Notes: generated by a model from the sequence alone, not told the origin. Counted from the stretch's first letter, positions 42,049 through 50,981 are shown. The stretch: DNA of 64,000 nucleotides from an uncultured Fidelibacterota bacterium (GCA_902578385.1 CACHCR010000006.1:1-64000), one strand, 5' to 3'. Translations and numbers: made by a program.

Positions 42049-43158
42049 ATGATTAAACTTATTTATTTATTATTTTTTACTATTCTTGTGGGTCAACAAC
42101 CCTCAGAGGATAATGCTCAAAACATTTCAATAGTTTCAACCTCCAATGTTTTTTCTGAATTTTATGATTGTGGTTGTCCTAAAAATCCACTAGGTGGATT
42201 GGCTAGGAAAACTTTTTTCTTAAAAAATATGATGTCTGGTAGGGAGTCTATCCTTATTGATGCAGGAAATTCTTTGTTTGATAGTAATATGATTAATCCT
42301 GACAACTTATCTATTGAGAATAAAAAATTTAAAGCCAAAAACTTTGTTAAAACTTTAGAGTTTTTAGGTCAAGATGTTGTAAATATAGGTTCAAATGATT
42401 TTAAGGGAGGGTTAGACTTTCTAATAGATATTACTAAAGACTCTTCTGTACACTTTATATCTGCAAATCTTTATGATAAATCGACTAACTCTCTTCTTTT
42501 TAAGCCATACCATATTATTGAGAAAGATGGATCTAAAATAGCATTTATAGGCTTAAGCCAGTCTGCAAGATTTAATTCAGTTATAAATAAGAACTTTATT
42601 GATGAGGGAAATAAATATATTTCTGAATTGAAGTCATCAGTTGATATTATCGTTATGTTAATCAATGTGCTTGATGAAAATATAATTGATTTATCCCAAT
42701 CTTTTGCTAATGCAGATTACATTTTCTTAAGTGGATCAACGAAAAGAACTGAACCAAGAACAAGACAATCAGAAAGCGGAGCTTTAGTTTATTCTGGAGG
42801 AATTCAAGGAAAGCATCTAAGTATAGTTGATATTAGAATAAAAGACTCAAATAAGGCCATAAATGATGTCTCAGCACCATTTAATCGCCTTCAGGAGATA
42901 GATTATCGCTTAAATCGTTTACAAGCCAAAGACCCATCAATTACGCTTGAAGAATTATATGCTAATCAACCCAATGTACTTTCCTTAATAGAAAAATATC
43001 AAAAAGAAGCTACTGAGCTCGGTATTTCACTTGCAGGATTTAAGAATAGAAGTATTTTCTTTAGTGTTCCACTTTCTCCTACAATACCTGATGATAAGGA
43101 AGTAGCTGCCTTTATCGAAGATATTGCTAGTAGGGCAGATTTTCCTCTCAAAGACTAA
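42049..43158 (+). CDS. exported 5'-nucleotidase/metallophosphoesterase-like protein with altered metal motifs
   Basis: 369 residues with a signal peptide ending LVG before Gln16-Gln17. The fold resembles the UshA/5'-nucleotidase catalytic domain: an N-terminal strand, YDCGCPKNPLGGLARK, LIDAGNSLF, GSNDFKGGLDFL, and IAFIGLSQ. In canonical enzymes the first motif is DxHG and the third GNHE; here those are a CGC-type loop and GSND, so the dinuclear metal site is changed. Proteins with this DCGC...GGLARR signature are common, often near cytochromes, without a proven reaction. It starts directly after the PepSY-TM gene. Confidence 0.72.
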   Translation: MIKLIYLLFFTILVGQQPSEDNAQNISIVSTSNVFSEFYDCGCPKNPLGGLARKTFFLKNMMSGRESILIDAGNSLFDSNMINPDNLSIENKKFKAKNFVKTLEFLGQDVVNIGSNDFKGGLDFLIDITKDSSVHFISANLYDKSTNSLLFKPYHIIEKDGSKIAFIGLSQSARFNSVINKNFIDEGNKYISELKSSVDIIVMLINVLDENIIDLSQSFANADYIFLSGSTKRTEPRTRQSESGALVYSGGIQGKHLSIVDIRIKDSNKAINDVSAPFNRLQEIDYRLNRLQAKDPSITLEELYANQPNVLSLIEKYQKEATELGISLAGFKNRSIFFSVPLSPTIPDDKEVAAFIEDIASRADFPLKD

Positions 43159-43204
43159 CTTTTTCTTTTTTATAATTTAAAATTGTTTTATTATGGCATG
43201 TTAT

Positions 43205-43277
43205 GCGAGTGTAGCTCAGCTGGTAGAGCACAACCTTGCCAAGGTTGGGGTCGCGCGTTCGAATCGCGTCACTCGCT
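43205..43277 (+). tRNA. tRNA-Gly (anticodon GCC)
   Basis: A 73-base cloverleaf with acceptor GCGAGTG/CACTCGC, D arm GCTC...GAGC, anticodon stem CAACC/GGTTG with loop TTGCCAA (anticodon GCC), and T arm GCGCG-TTCGAAT-CGCGT. The discriminator is T and CCA is not encoded. Its last base coincides with the end of a truncated integrase reading from the other strand, so its 3' half is a likely former attachment site. Confidence 0.97.
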
Positions 43278-43759
43278 CAATTTTTTGTCCATTCAAAAAA
43301 TGAGTCAATTATTCTCCTGTGAACTTCCATTGAGCTTTGTTTTAATTCTTTCGTTCTAAGAGCATAATACCATGCCAGGATTTTTATATCTATATGCTTA
43401 ATCATTATTCCAGAGCCGTATCTCTCAGATATAGTATCATTGAATTTATTTAGATGGTATAGAGATAGTTTTTTAGAACTTTCCTTTAAAGACTTATTTT
43501 TTGATGATTTATAACTAATATATGTTTCAATAGCAGTTTTTAGGTTCATTTCTTTTTTACCACCTTCTTTTGCTTTAAACATTCTATCTAAATCTTTTTT
43601 TTGCTTTTTACAATCATCCCAAGAAAGGGAAGGGCCAAGCTTGCCAATTGTAATATTAAAGTATCTTTTTTTATTTTTTAATGGATCAAAAGCATAAGTA
43701 GAATACATAACATATCCATCTTCTTTACCATTTCTTTTTCGTTTATAAATACTACTCAT
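43277..43759 (-). pseudogene. truncated tyrosine-recombinase/phage integrase (N-terminal domains only)
   Basis: 160 residues that look like the N-terminal half of a phage-type integrase. A short basic start (MSSIYKRKRNGKEDGYVMYS) resembles an arm-binding domain. A SAM-like core-binding region follows (LKTAIETYISYKSSKNKSLKESSKKLSLYHLNKF; in part TAIETYISYKSS), ending SSMEVHRRIIDSFFEWTKN. The reading frame stops on a TGA formed where the gene meets the tRNA-Gly 3' end, before any of the catalytic R, H-x-x-R or Y residues. A working integrase would be more than twice as long. It points towards the tRNA, as island integrases often do. I read it as the remnant of a lost element; a retained DNA-binding role is possible. 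Confidence 0.75.
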
Positions 43760-43905
43760 AATTAAAAAATGTACTTAATTTAAGTTTAATTTAAATAATA
43801 AAATAATATAACACACATTAATTATACACACTTTGTTAATAACTTTTTAAAGTTAATAATATGTTAATTTACAGTTATATTATCTTTTAACAAAAACTTT
43901 TTTTT
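43760..43905. other. AT-only intergenic region with a 7-bp dyad between integrase remnant and smpB
   Basis: 146 bases, almost all A and T. It holds a perfect inverted repeat, TAACTTT (43840-43846) and AAAGTTA (43849-43855), separated by TT, and an imperfect CTTAA/TTAAG dyad further left. It must contain the smpB-tyrS promoter and, if expressed, that of the integrase remnant. No CRISPR, RNA gene or direct copy of the tRNA 3' end was seen. Confidence 0.4.
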
Positions 43906-44361
43906 ATGAAAGAAAAAATTGAAATAATTAGCAATAATCGTAAAGCATTTCATAGCTATACTATCATTGAAAAATACGAATCTGGTATTATTCTTTTGGG
44001 AAGCGAAGTTAAAAGTTTGAGGGAAAAAAAATTGAACTTAAAAGACAGTTTTGTTACTCTAAAAAAGAATCGTTTCTTTCTAGTAAATGCTCATATAAGT
44101 CCTTATTCTCATACTGGAATTAAAGGTCATGATCCTGTTAGAAATAGAGAGCTTCTCCTTAACAAGAAAGAAATTATTAAGTTAAAGAATGTTGTTGCCC
44201 AGAAAGGTCTTACTATTGTACCTTTAAAAGCATACTTTAAGAGAGGAATTGCAAAGATAGAATTTGCAACTGCTCGAGGAAAAAAAATGTATCAAAAGAA
44301 AGAAGCTTTAAAAATAAAAGATCTTGATAGAGAGGCAAAAAGAGAAATGAGAGAAAGATAA
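43906..44361 (+). CDS. smpB: SsrA-binding protein SmpB
   Basis: 151-residue partner of tmRNA in rescue of stalled ribosomes. The OB-fold core shows NRKAFHSYTIIEKYESGIILLGSEVKSLR (in pieces NRKAFHSY, GSEVKSLR), KDSFVTL, HISPYSH, and RNRELLLNKKEI. The basic C-terminal tail (KKMYQKKEALKIKDLDREAKREMRER) is the part that enters the empty mRNA channel. The ssrA gene itself is not in the window. It is coupled to tyrS by TAATG. Confidence 0.96.
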   Translation: MKEKIEIISNNRKAFHSYTIIEKYESGIILLGSEVKSLREKKLNLKDSFVTLKKNRFFLVNAHISPYSHTGIKGHDPVRNRELLLNKKEIIKLKNVVAQKGLTIVPLKAYFKRGIAKIEFATARGKKMYQKKEALKIKDLDREAKREMRER

Positions 44362-45572
44362 TGAGTTTTTTACCTGTTGATAAGCAACTAGAATTAATTT
44401 CTCGAGGAACAGAGGAGGTTATTCCTCTTAATGATTTAAGAAAAAAGCTTGAAAAATCTATTGCTGATAATAAGCCGCTTACTGTAAAGCTGGGATGTGA
44501 CCCAAGCAGACCTGATCTTCATATTGGTCATGGAGTAGTGTTACAAAAATTAAGAGACTTTCAAGATTTAGGCCACCAGGCAGTTTTAGTAATTGGAGAT
44601 TTTACTGCAATGATTGGAGATCCTTCGGAGCGAAATAAAACTCGTCCACAGCTATCATTAGAAGAAGCTAAAGCCAATGCAGAATCTTATATTGAACAAT
44701 CTAAAGTAATACTTGATGTAAATAATCTTAAAGTTATATTTAATAGCATTTGGCTTAATAAAATGAACTTTCAAGATGTGATTAAATTGAGCAGTAAATA
44801 CACTGTTGCTCGCATGATTGAAAGAGATGATTTTACAAAGAGATTTGAGTCTGAAGTACCTATTTCTATGCATGAATTTTTATATCCATTAGCTCAAGCA
44901 ATGGACTCAGTAGAAATTAATGCTGATGTCGAACTTGGTGGAACCGATCAGAAATTTAATCTTCTTGTTGGAAGAGATATTCAAAGAGAATATGGTCAAG
45001 AACCACAATCAATTATTACTTTGCCTCTTTTAGAAGGTACTGACGGAGTTGAGAAGATGTCTAAATCTTACGATAATTACATTTCTTTAGATGATAGTCC
45101 AGAGGATATGTATGGTAAAATTATGTCGATTAATGATTCTATGATTTTAAAATATTACAGACTAGCAGTTTTTGCTGACAGAGAAAAGATTAAGCAAGTG
45201 AAAACTTTACTAAAAGATGATTCAATTAACCCAAGAGACATCAAAAGAAGTCTAGCTAAAGATTTAGTTTCAAAATATTATTCTGATCAAGATGCTGATT
45301 TAGCTCAAGATTCTTTTGATCAAGTATTCGTAAAAAGAGATAATCCTGATAATATGCCAAGTTGTAAAATTGATTCAGATATTAGTCTTATTGATATTCT
45401 TTTAGACAATAAGTTGATTTCTAGTAAAGGAGAGGGAAAAAGATTGATAAGTCAGAATGCAGTTAAAATTAATGGCGAAGTATGCGATGATACCAATTTT
45501 ATAATTTCTTCTTCTGATAGTGAGTATGTTATTAAAGTCGGCAAAAGAAGATTCCTCAAAGTTCTTTCATAG
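44361..45572 (+). CDS. tyrS: tyrosyl-tRNA synthetase
   Basis: Class I synthetase charging tRNA-Tyr. The 403-residue protein has HIGH at residues 54-57 (DPSRPDLHIGHG), a long connective segment, the LGGTDQKFNLLVGR tyrosine/tRNA region, KMSKS at 232-236, and a C-terminal S4-type RNA-binding domain (SSKGEGKRLISQNAVKINGE). The HIGH context (GCDPSRPDLHIGHG) is that of the TyrRS subclass found in many Gram-negative bacteria. No leader with a terminator precedes smpB-tyrS, unlike the aromatic biosynthesis operon. Confidence 0.96.
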   Translation: MSFLPVDKQLELISRGTEEVIPLNDLRKKLEKSIADNKPLTVKLGCDPSRPDLHIGHGVVLQKLRDFQDLGHQAVLVIGDFTAMIGDPSERNKTRPQLSLEEAKANAESYIEQSKVILDVNNLKVIFNSIWLNKMNFQDVIKLSSKYTVARMIERDDFTKRFESEVPISMHEFLYPLAQAMDSVEINADVELGGTDQKFNLLVGRDIQREYGQEPQSIITLPLLEGTDGVEKMSKSYDNYISLDDSPEDMYGKIMSINDSMILKYYRLAVFADREKIKQVKTLLKDDSINPRDIKRSLAKDLVSKYYSDQDADLAQDSFDQVFVKRDNPDNMPSCKIDSDISLIDILLDNKLISSKGEGKRLISQNAVKINGEVCDDTNFIISSSDSEYVIKVGKRRFLKVLS

Positions 45573-45648
45573 ATATTATTTTTTTGTTACTCAATTAAAA
45601 TAAATCATATAAATTCAGAAGTTTATTATTAAATGATTTGGAAAATTT

Positions 45649-45978
45649 ATGTCTGATAAAACTGTAAAAATTACTGACGAAAACTTCGAAGAGCTTGTAA
45701 TTAACTCAGAGAAATTAGTTATTGTTGATTTTTGGGCTGAATGGTGCGGTCCATGTAAAGCTATAGCACCTATTTTAGATAAAATTTGCGACCAATTTGG
45801 CGATAATGTAGTTGTAGGTAAGGTAAATGTCGATGAAGTCAAGCAAACGCCTGTAAAATATGGTATAAGAAGTATTCCAACTTTGTTATTTTTTAACAAT
45901 GGTCAAATTGTTAAGCAAGAAGTAGGCTTACAGTCTGAGCAGACATTGATTGATAGCGTTAACCAAATCGTTAGTTAA
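45649..45978 (+). CDS. trxA: thioredoxin
   Basis: 109-residue cytoplasmic thioredoxin with the canonical active site WCGPC (Cys33, Cys36), the buried Asp in IVDFWA, the cis-proline loop IRSIPTLLFF, and the C-terminal helix. It donates electrons to ribonucleotide reductase and other targets. The reductase gene trxB starts 13 bases later, so substrate and enzyme are made together. About 75 bases of AT-rich sequence precede it. Confidence 0.97.
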   Translation: MSDKTVKITDENFEELVINSEKLVIVDFWAEWCGPCKAIAPILDKICDQFGDNVVVGKVNVDEVKQTPVKYGIRSIPTLLFFNNGQIVKQEVGLQSEQTLIDSVNQIVS

Positions 45979-45991
45979 CAATATTAATTTG

Positions 45992-46936
45992 ATGACAGAT
46001 AAAACTATTCACAAAACAATCATTATTGGTTCAGGGCCAGCAGGTTTAACTGCTGCTATTTATGCTGGAAGAGCAAATTTAAAACCAATTGTATTCGAAG
46101 GAAATCAGCCTGGTGGTCAATTAACTATTACCACTGATGTTGAAAATTTCCCAGGTTTTCCAGACGGAGTTATGGGTCCCGATATGATGGATTTATTCAG
46201 AAATCAAGCAAAGAAATTCGGAGCAGAATGTCATTTTAAACATGTCACTAAAGTAGATTTAACTTCTAAGCCTTATAGAGTTTTTGTTGGCGAAGAAGTG
46301 TTTCTTTCAGATACTGTTATAATTTCTACTGGAGCTTCTGCTAGAATGCTTGGATTAGAAGAAGAAGAGCAATTAATGGGTTATGGTATTAGCACTTGTG
46401 CAACTTGCGATGGATACTTTTTCAAAGAAAAGAACATTGTAGTTGTTGGAGGAGGAGATTCAGCAATGGAAGAAGCATCTTTTCTAACAAAATTTGCAAA
46501 AAAAGTAACAATCATTCATAGAAGAGAGGTTTTTAAAGCTTCTAAGATTATGCTTGATAGAGTTAGAAATAATCCACTGATCGACATAATAGTCAATAAA
46601 AGTATTGAATCTATAAATGGTAATCAGCAAGATGGAATTTCAAATATTGTTCTTAAGGATACTGTTTCTGGAGAAACTTCAACTTTTGAATGTGAGGGAG
46701 TATTCTATGGAATTGGACATACTCCAAATACTGATCTTTTTAAAGGAATGATTGACTTAAATGATAATGGTTACATTATAACGCAATCTGATTCTTCTTT
46801 AACTAATATTCCTGGCGTTTTTGCTTGTGGTGATGTTCAAGATGATCATTACAGACAGGCAATTACTGCTGCAGGATCTGGCTGTATGGCTGCGATTGAT
46901 GCAGAGAAATATTTAGAAGAAAATATTATTGAATAG
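45992..46936 (+). CDS. trxB: thioredoxin reductase
   Basis: 314-residue low-molecular-weight flavoenzyme that reduces thioredoxin with NADPH. The FAD-binding motif is GSGPAG at 13-18, the redox site CATC at 136-139, the NADPH domain GGGDSAMEEASFLTKFA with HRRE, and a second FAD segment (GVFACGDVQDDHYRQAITAAGSG; read as GVFACGDV and YRQAITAAGSG). ATG 45992 follows the trxA stop and gives the normal N terminus; an upstream TTG would overlap trxA. Confidence 0.97.
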   Translation: MTDKTIHKTIIIGSGPAGLTAAIYAGRANLKPIVFEGNQPGGQLTITTDVENFPGFPDGVMGPDMMDLFRNQAKKFGAECHFKHVTKVDLTSKPYRVFVGEEVFLSDTVIISTGASARMLGLEEEEQLMGYGISTCATCDGYFFKEKNIVVVGGGDSAMEEASFLTKFAKKVTIIHRREVFKASKIMLDRVRNNPLIDIIVNKSIESINGNQQDGISNIVLKDTVSGETSTFECEGVFYGIGHTPNTDLFKGMIDLNDNGYIITQSDSSLTNIPGVFACGDVQDDHYRQAITAAGSGCMAAIDAEKYLEENIIE

Positions 46937-46963
46937 TTTTTGCTGTCCTTTTTGGAGGTAGCA

Positions 46964-47650
46964 ATGGAGCTTAAACAAATATATGACATTCAAAACCTAA
47001 AGCTTAGGTTTAAGGATAAAAAAGCTTTGGAGATTAAAACTCTAAAGTTTCACAACGGTTTAATTTATGGTATTTGCGGAAATTTTGGTTCAGGGAAAAC
47101 TTCTCTTTTAAAAATTTTGGCAGGAGAATTAAAAGAAACAAATGGAAGTGTTTTATATCAAGGAAATAAGTTTAAAAGAGGTTTTTTCGGAAAAATCAAA
47201 AAACACAATGACATTCAATATCTTGATGCAAATTTATTAAACTCTTCCTTAACCGTAGAACAGGTTGTAAAGAAAAATTTTCCTAAGAAAACTCAACAGA
47301 TAAAATCAAGACATTTTACTACTTTTCAGATGGAGTCTGTATGGAAAACTCCACTAAATTTGATTTCTGATGGAGAAAGACATTGGTTGAAAACCATTAT
47401 TGGTGTTGAAAAAGATCCAAGAGTTTTACTTATTGATGATTACGGTCTTTCTATCGATCCCAGAACTGAGATTATTCTTAGAAAAAAAATTATTAAAATG
47501 AATAACATTCTTGGAACTACAGTGCTTCTGTCTTCAGGAAGTGATTATTTTTTGAAACAATTTGCTAGTGTAATAATTTATTTAGATAATGGACATGTTT
47601 CAAAAGTCAGGAAAGGTTTTAAGAAAAATTCTAATAACAGAAAAAAGTAA
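46964..47650 (+). CDS. stand-alone ABC ATPase with altered motifs
   Basis: 228-residue ABC-type nucleotide-binding protein with no permease beside it. Walker A is GNFGSGKT (39-46); the signature is ISDGE (134-138) instead of LSGGQ/E; Walker B is VLLIDD (154-159), with Asp159 at the catalytic Glu position and Tyr at the usual Pro. The last His switch is replaced (LLSSGS). Hydrolysis may be slow. ATG 46964 has a GGAGGT box seven bases upstream, which settles the start. Its 3' end overlaps the next gene. The function could be part of a transporter encoded elsewhere or a regulatory role. Confidence 0.8.
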   Translation: MELKQIYDIQNLKLRFKDKKALEIKTLKFHNGLIYGICGNFGSGKTSLLKILAGELKETNGSVLYQGNKFKRGFFGKIKKHNDIQYLDANLLNSSLTVEQVVKKNFPKKTQQIKSRHFTTFQMESVWKTPLNLISDGERHWLKTIIGVEKDPRVLLIDDYGLSIDPRTEIILRKKIIKMNNILGTTVLLSSGSDYFLKQFASVIIYLDNGHVSKVRKGFKKNSNNRKK

Positions 47651-49241
47651 AGTTTTTGCAGTAAAATTCTTTTTATTGTTGAGTTGTATTAATGCTCAAG
47701 TAGATCAGAGATTCGATCTTTACGATTGGGAGATTTTAGGCTATAATGAGTCAATAAACTCAATATCTGAAGGCTATCAGTACGTTTTTTTTGCTACAAA
47801 TTCTAATGGAATTTTAAGGTATAATAAATTTTCTAGATTATTTGATAAAAATTTGTACAACGGTCAGGGGATAAAATCTCAAAAAATAAATCACATATAT
47901 TTTGACAAAAATACTGGAATATTATGGTTAGTTGGAGATGGTGGCATGGAATTTTCAAATTCACGAGAGGGAAATTGGAATCAGATTGATTTTAAAAGAC
48001 TTGGAATTAAATCTTTAAAAAGTATTGAAGATTTTGGTTCATCAAATAGTTTTTTATGGATAAAAACATCTTCAAATTATATAAAACTTGATCATATTAG
48101 TGGAATAGTTCTCGGCACTTTTGCATATCCAGATGAGAAAAATATTGATTGGGGTGACTTTAATTTTAAACACAATCAATTTTCAAGAAATTTTTCATTT
48201 AATGATTATTTTATTCAAGATGGATGGCTTTTGGGTGAAAAAGATGCAGCTGATAACAATGGTATTTTTTATAAATATGTATCATACTTAGAGTCTGAAA
48301 GTGGAATAAGTTGGGTTGGTTTATCAAATGGCCAACTATTGTTAATCGATAATTTTACTAGAAGTATTACTCCAATATCTTCTGGCATTGGAATGGCTTT
48401 ACCATTAACTATTACTTCCGATGATTTGATTTGGATTGGAGGAATAAGTTCAATTAATAATTCCTCAATTTCTTCAATTAGCAAGAATTTTAAAGAAATA
48501 AAAAACTTTAAATCTTCCAATTATTCTAATTTTTCTGAAGTCGATTTTTTTTCAAGCAAATTAATTGATAATGATATATGGTTTGGCTCAGAAGGATCAG
48601 TTATCATTTACAATAAAAAAAGTGATTTTTTTAGAAGTATTGGATACGAAAAAGGTGTTCCAACTCAAAGAATAGAATTTATAGAACATTTAGATAATAG
48701 GGTGTATATAGCTTCAAGAAATGATTTGATTGTTTTAGATAAAAAAACCAAAAAAATTATTAATTCTAAAATTTCAGATTTAATTAACAAAAATAATTCA
48801 TTTATTAATGATTTAGTCGTTATAGATGAAAAAATATACATATCTTTGAATGGTAGAGTTTTTATTTTTGATAAAGATGAAAATGTAAATATTGATAAGT
48901 TCAAACCATTCTTTAATAATTCTTTTAGAATTAAGGAAATTTTTGGGTCAAATGATATCCTATTTTTTTCATCTGAAAAAGGAATTTTAAATAGTATAAA
49001 TAATGAGCTAATTCCATCAAGTCAATATTTTAATTACAGAGTTAACGATATTAATTATATTGATGGTATTTTATTTATAGGAACAAATGGTGGATTAGCA
49101 GTTTATGATTTTGAGAACAAAAAATTGAACAATTTCTACAATTTTTCGTTTATAAAAAATATTTTTGAGATGGAACAAATCGATGAATTTTTGGTATTAC
49201 TTTCAAATGCGGGTTTAATTAAATTAAGGTTACCTTTATGA
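47589..49241 (+). CDS. exported beta-propeller-like protein
   Basis: 550 residues. The N terminus is long: about 20 residues before a hydrophobic stretch ending SCINA, followed by Gln37, a likely cleavage site. The mature protein consists of repeated short strands with motifs such as GILWLVGDGGMEFS, SWVGLSNGQLLLID, LIWIGGISS, IWFGSEGSVIIY and LFIGTNGGLAVYD, the blade pattern of two-component-regulator-type propellers. No HTH, kinase or anchor follows. ATG 47589 or 47595 are the only starts that keep the signal peptide; both lie inside the ABC gene. Coupled to the GWxTD gene by ATGA. Confidence 0.72.
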   Translation: MDMFQKSGKVLRKILITEKSKVFAVKFFLLLSCINAQVDQRFDLYDWEILGYNESINSISEGYQYVFFATNSNGILRYNKFSRLFDKNLYNGQGIKSQKINHIYFDKNTGILWLVGDGGMEFSNSREGNWNQIDFKRLGIKSLKSIEDFGSSNSFLWIKTSSNYIKLDHISGIVLGTFAYPDEKNIDWGDFNFKHNQFSRNFSFNDYFIQDGWLLGEKDAADNNGIFYKYVSYLESESGISWVGLSNGQLLLIDNFTRSITPISSGIGMALPLTITSDDLIWIGGISSINNSSISSISKNFKEIKNFKSSNYSNFSEVDFFSSKLIDNDIWFGSEGSVIIYNKKSDFFRSIGYEKGVPTQRIEFIEHLDNRVYIASRNDLIVLDKKTKKIINSKISDLINKNNSFINDLVVIDEKIYISLNGRVFIFDKDENVNIDKFKPFFNNSFRIKEIFGSNDILFFSSEKGILNSINNELIPSSQYFNYRVNDINYIDGILFIGTNGGLAVYDFENKKLNNFYNFSFIKNIFEMEQIDEFLVLLSNAGLIKLRLPL

Positions 49242-50458
49242 GAAAAAACTTTCTATTATTTCTTTTTATTTCTTTGATTGATGCTCAAGGCATTAATTCT
49301 AATATTAATTCTTTTAAAACAAATGTTATTTTGAAACCAACCTCTGATTCTATTGAGGTGATTACTTATGTTGAAATATTTAATAAAAACCTTCAATTTC
49401 TAAAAAAAGACATTTATTTCGAGTCATCATATGATTTAAATATTTCTGTAATTACAAAAGATGGGAGCAAGATTGATGAAAAATCTTTTTCAGAATCAAT
49501 AACTGTGGAAAATTTTTCGCAAACGGTCTCTAGATCAAATCCAAAACTTATAGTATCTAAGTTCAATGTTCCATTAGAGGAATTCAGCGTTAATTTTTCA
49601 TTAAAAGATATGGATACCAAGTTGGTCGGTAAAAAACAATCTAAATTTTCAAAAAAGGATCTTCCATCGGGAAAATATGCAAAAATATTTAAACCAATTT
49701 TTGTAAAAGATAGAAAGGGTAGTTGGGAGTTTGGCCTTGATAAATATCCAACTAAAAATAATGAAATTGTTGTAAAAAATGATACCGTAGAGTTTTATCA
49801 ATATTTTTTTCTTAACGAAGGAGACTATTTTTTAGACGTATCTTTAATTTCAGATAAAAAATCAGTGTGGAATAAATCTTTTGAAGATGAAGCTAGTAAA
49901 AAATTCAGTTATAAATTTATCAAAATACCGATTAATGATATTGATACTTCTGATTTAAGACTAAAGGTTCAAATATCGCAGGGTGGAAATGTATCATCAC
50001 AGTCGTTTCCAATTGAGTTTAAAAATGATTATTTAATGATTTCATCAGTTAAAAATGTATCATTAGCTTTAGATCAAATGAATTATATATTAAATACAGA
50101 AGAACGAAGAGAGCTTAAAGAGTTAAAAAATTCTGATAAGGAAAAGTTTTTTAAAAAAGTTTGGGCAAAAAGAGATCCAGACGTCACAACAAAAGAAAAT
50201 GAATTAATGGTTGAATACTATAAAAGAGTAGCTTTTGCTGAAGAAAACTTTTCTAGAGGAACTTCTAATGGATGGAGGTCTGATATGGGCATGATTTACA
50301 TTCTATTCGGAAGACCTGATGATATATCAAGATCAATGAATCCTCAACAGAGCTATAATTATGAAACTTGGTATTATTATCAAATAAATGAGGAATTTAG
50401 GTTTGTAGATGATTTTGGATTTGGAGATTATCGCCTAAGATCACCTTTTTTATATTAA
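49238..50458 (+). CDS. GWxTD-domain exported protein
   Basis: 406 residues with a signal peptide ending IDA before Gln17. The first 250 residues are beta-rich repeats. The C-terminal domain has RVAFAEENFSRG, then NGWRSDMGMIYILFGRPDDI, NYETWYYYQI and a terminal DYRLRSPFLY, matching the GWxTD domain that is largely confined to FCB-group and related bacteria. The motif itself is GWRSD here. The domain has no proven function. It is translationally coupled to the propeller-like protein, which suggests an envelope role together. Confidence 0.82.
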   Translation: MRKNFLLFLFISLIDAQGINSNINSFKTNVILKPTSDSIEVITYVEIFNKNLQFLKKDIYFESSYDLNISVITKDGSKIDEKSFSESITVENFSQTVSRSNPKLIVSKFNVPLEEFSVNFSLKDMDTKLVGKKQSKFSKKDLPSGKYAKIFKPIFVKDRKGSWEFGLDKYPTKNNEIVVKNDTVEFYQYFFLNEGDYFLDVSLISDKKSVWNKSFEDEASKKFSYKFIKIPINDIDTSDLRLKVQISQGGNVSSQSFPIEFKNDYLMISSVKNVSLALDQMNYILNTEERRELKELKNSDKEKFFKKVWAKRDPDVTTKENELMVEYYKRVAFAEENFSRGTSNGWRSDMGMIYILFGRPDDISRSMNPQQSYNYETWYYYQINEEFRFVDDFGFGDYRLRSPFLY

Positions 50459-50462
50459 AACT

Positions 50463-50981
50463 ATGAAAAATAAAAATAAGAAAATTTCGTCAATATTAGA
50501 AAAATATAAATCATCTTTTTCAAAAGAAGACTTATCAAGCTTAGAGAATTTATTATCAGATGATTTACAATCTAAAAAAAGTTATAATTTATTTACAGAT
50601 GGTGCTTGTGAATTTGACGACGATTACAAACCAGTTAATGCAGGTATTGGGGGGTTGTTAAAAATGGATAATAATATCATTTTTTCTTTTTCAGAAAATA
50701 TTGGTAAAAAAACTAATAACGAAGCTGAATATTTGGCTCTCATAAAAGGAATAGAAATTTGTGTTGAAAGCAATTTTTTAAATATATCGATTTTTTTAGA
50801 TAGTGAGTTAGTTGTAAAGCAAATTAATGGTGATTATAAAGTAAAAAATGATAGAATGTCTATTTTGCATAAAAAGACACACGAACTACTTTCAAATCTT
50901 AAATCATGGAAGATTATACATATTCTAAGAGATAAAAATGTTGAAGCAGATGAACTTAGTAAAGAAGGTTTATCAAAATAA
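50463..50981 (+). CDS. rnhA: ribonuclease HI-like protein
   Basis: 172 residues: a roughly 40-residue N-terminal extension, then an RNase H fold with the four acidic residues in place, Asp46 (LFTDGAC), Glu87 (NNEAEY), Asp113 (FLDSELVV) and Asp163 (ADELSKEG; Glu161 also nearby). The NxEAEYxAL form and absence of the E. coli basic protrusion place it with the archaeal/Gram-positive-type RNase HI group. It would degrade RNA in RNA-DNA hybrids. It begins four bases after the GWxTD gene and precedes mreB by 42 bases. Confidence 0.88.
   Translation: MKNKNKKISSILEKYKSSFSKEDLSSLENLLSDDLQSKKSYNLFTDGACEFDDDYKPVNAGIGGLLKMDNNIIFSFSENIGKKTNNEAEYLALIKGIEICVESNFLNISIFLDSELVVKQINGDYKVKNDRMSILHKKTHELLSNLKSWKIIHILRDKNVEADELSKEGLSK

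Noticed and set aside
43194-43206. TGGCATGTTATGC before tRNA-Gly, resembling a sigma-54 promoter (TGGC...TGC).
   Set aside because: Spacing between the GG and GC elements is about two bases short, and it runs into the tRNA itself.
43840-43855. 7-bp dyad upstream of smpB as a phage attachment or repressor site.
   Set aside because: It consists nearly only of A and T and has no second copy near the tRNA; kept only as a description of the intergenic region.
43861-43890. Short ORF MLIYSYIIF (two Tyr, one Phe) upstream of smpB-tyrS, a possible tyrosine attenuator for tyrS.
   Set aside because: No terminator or alternative hairpin follows before smpB, and two Tyr codons in nine are expected by chance in such AT-rich DNA.
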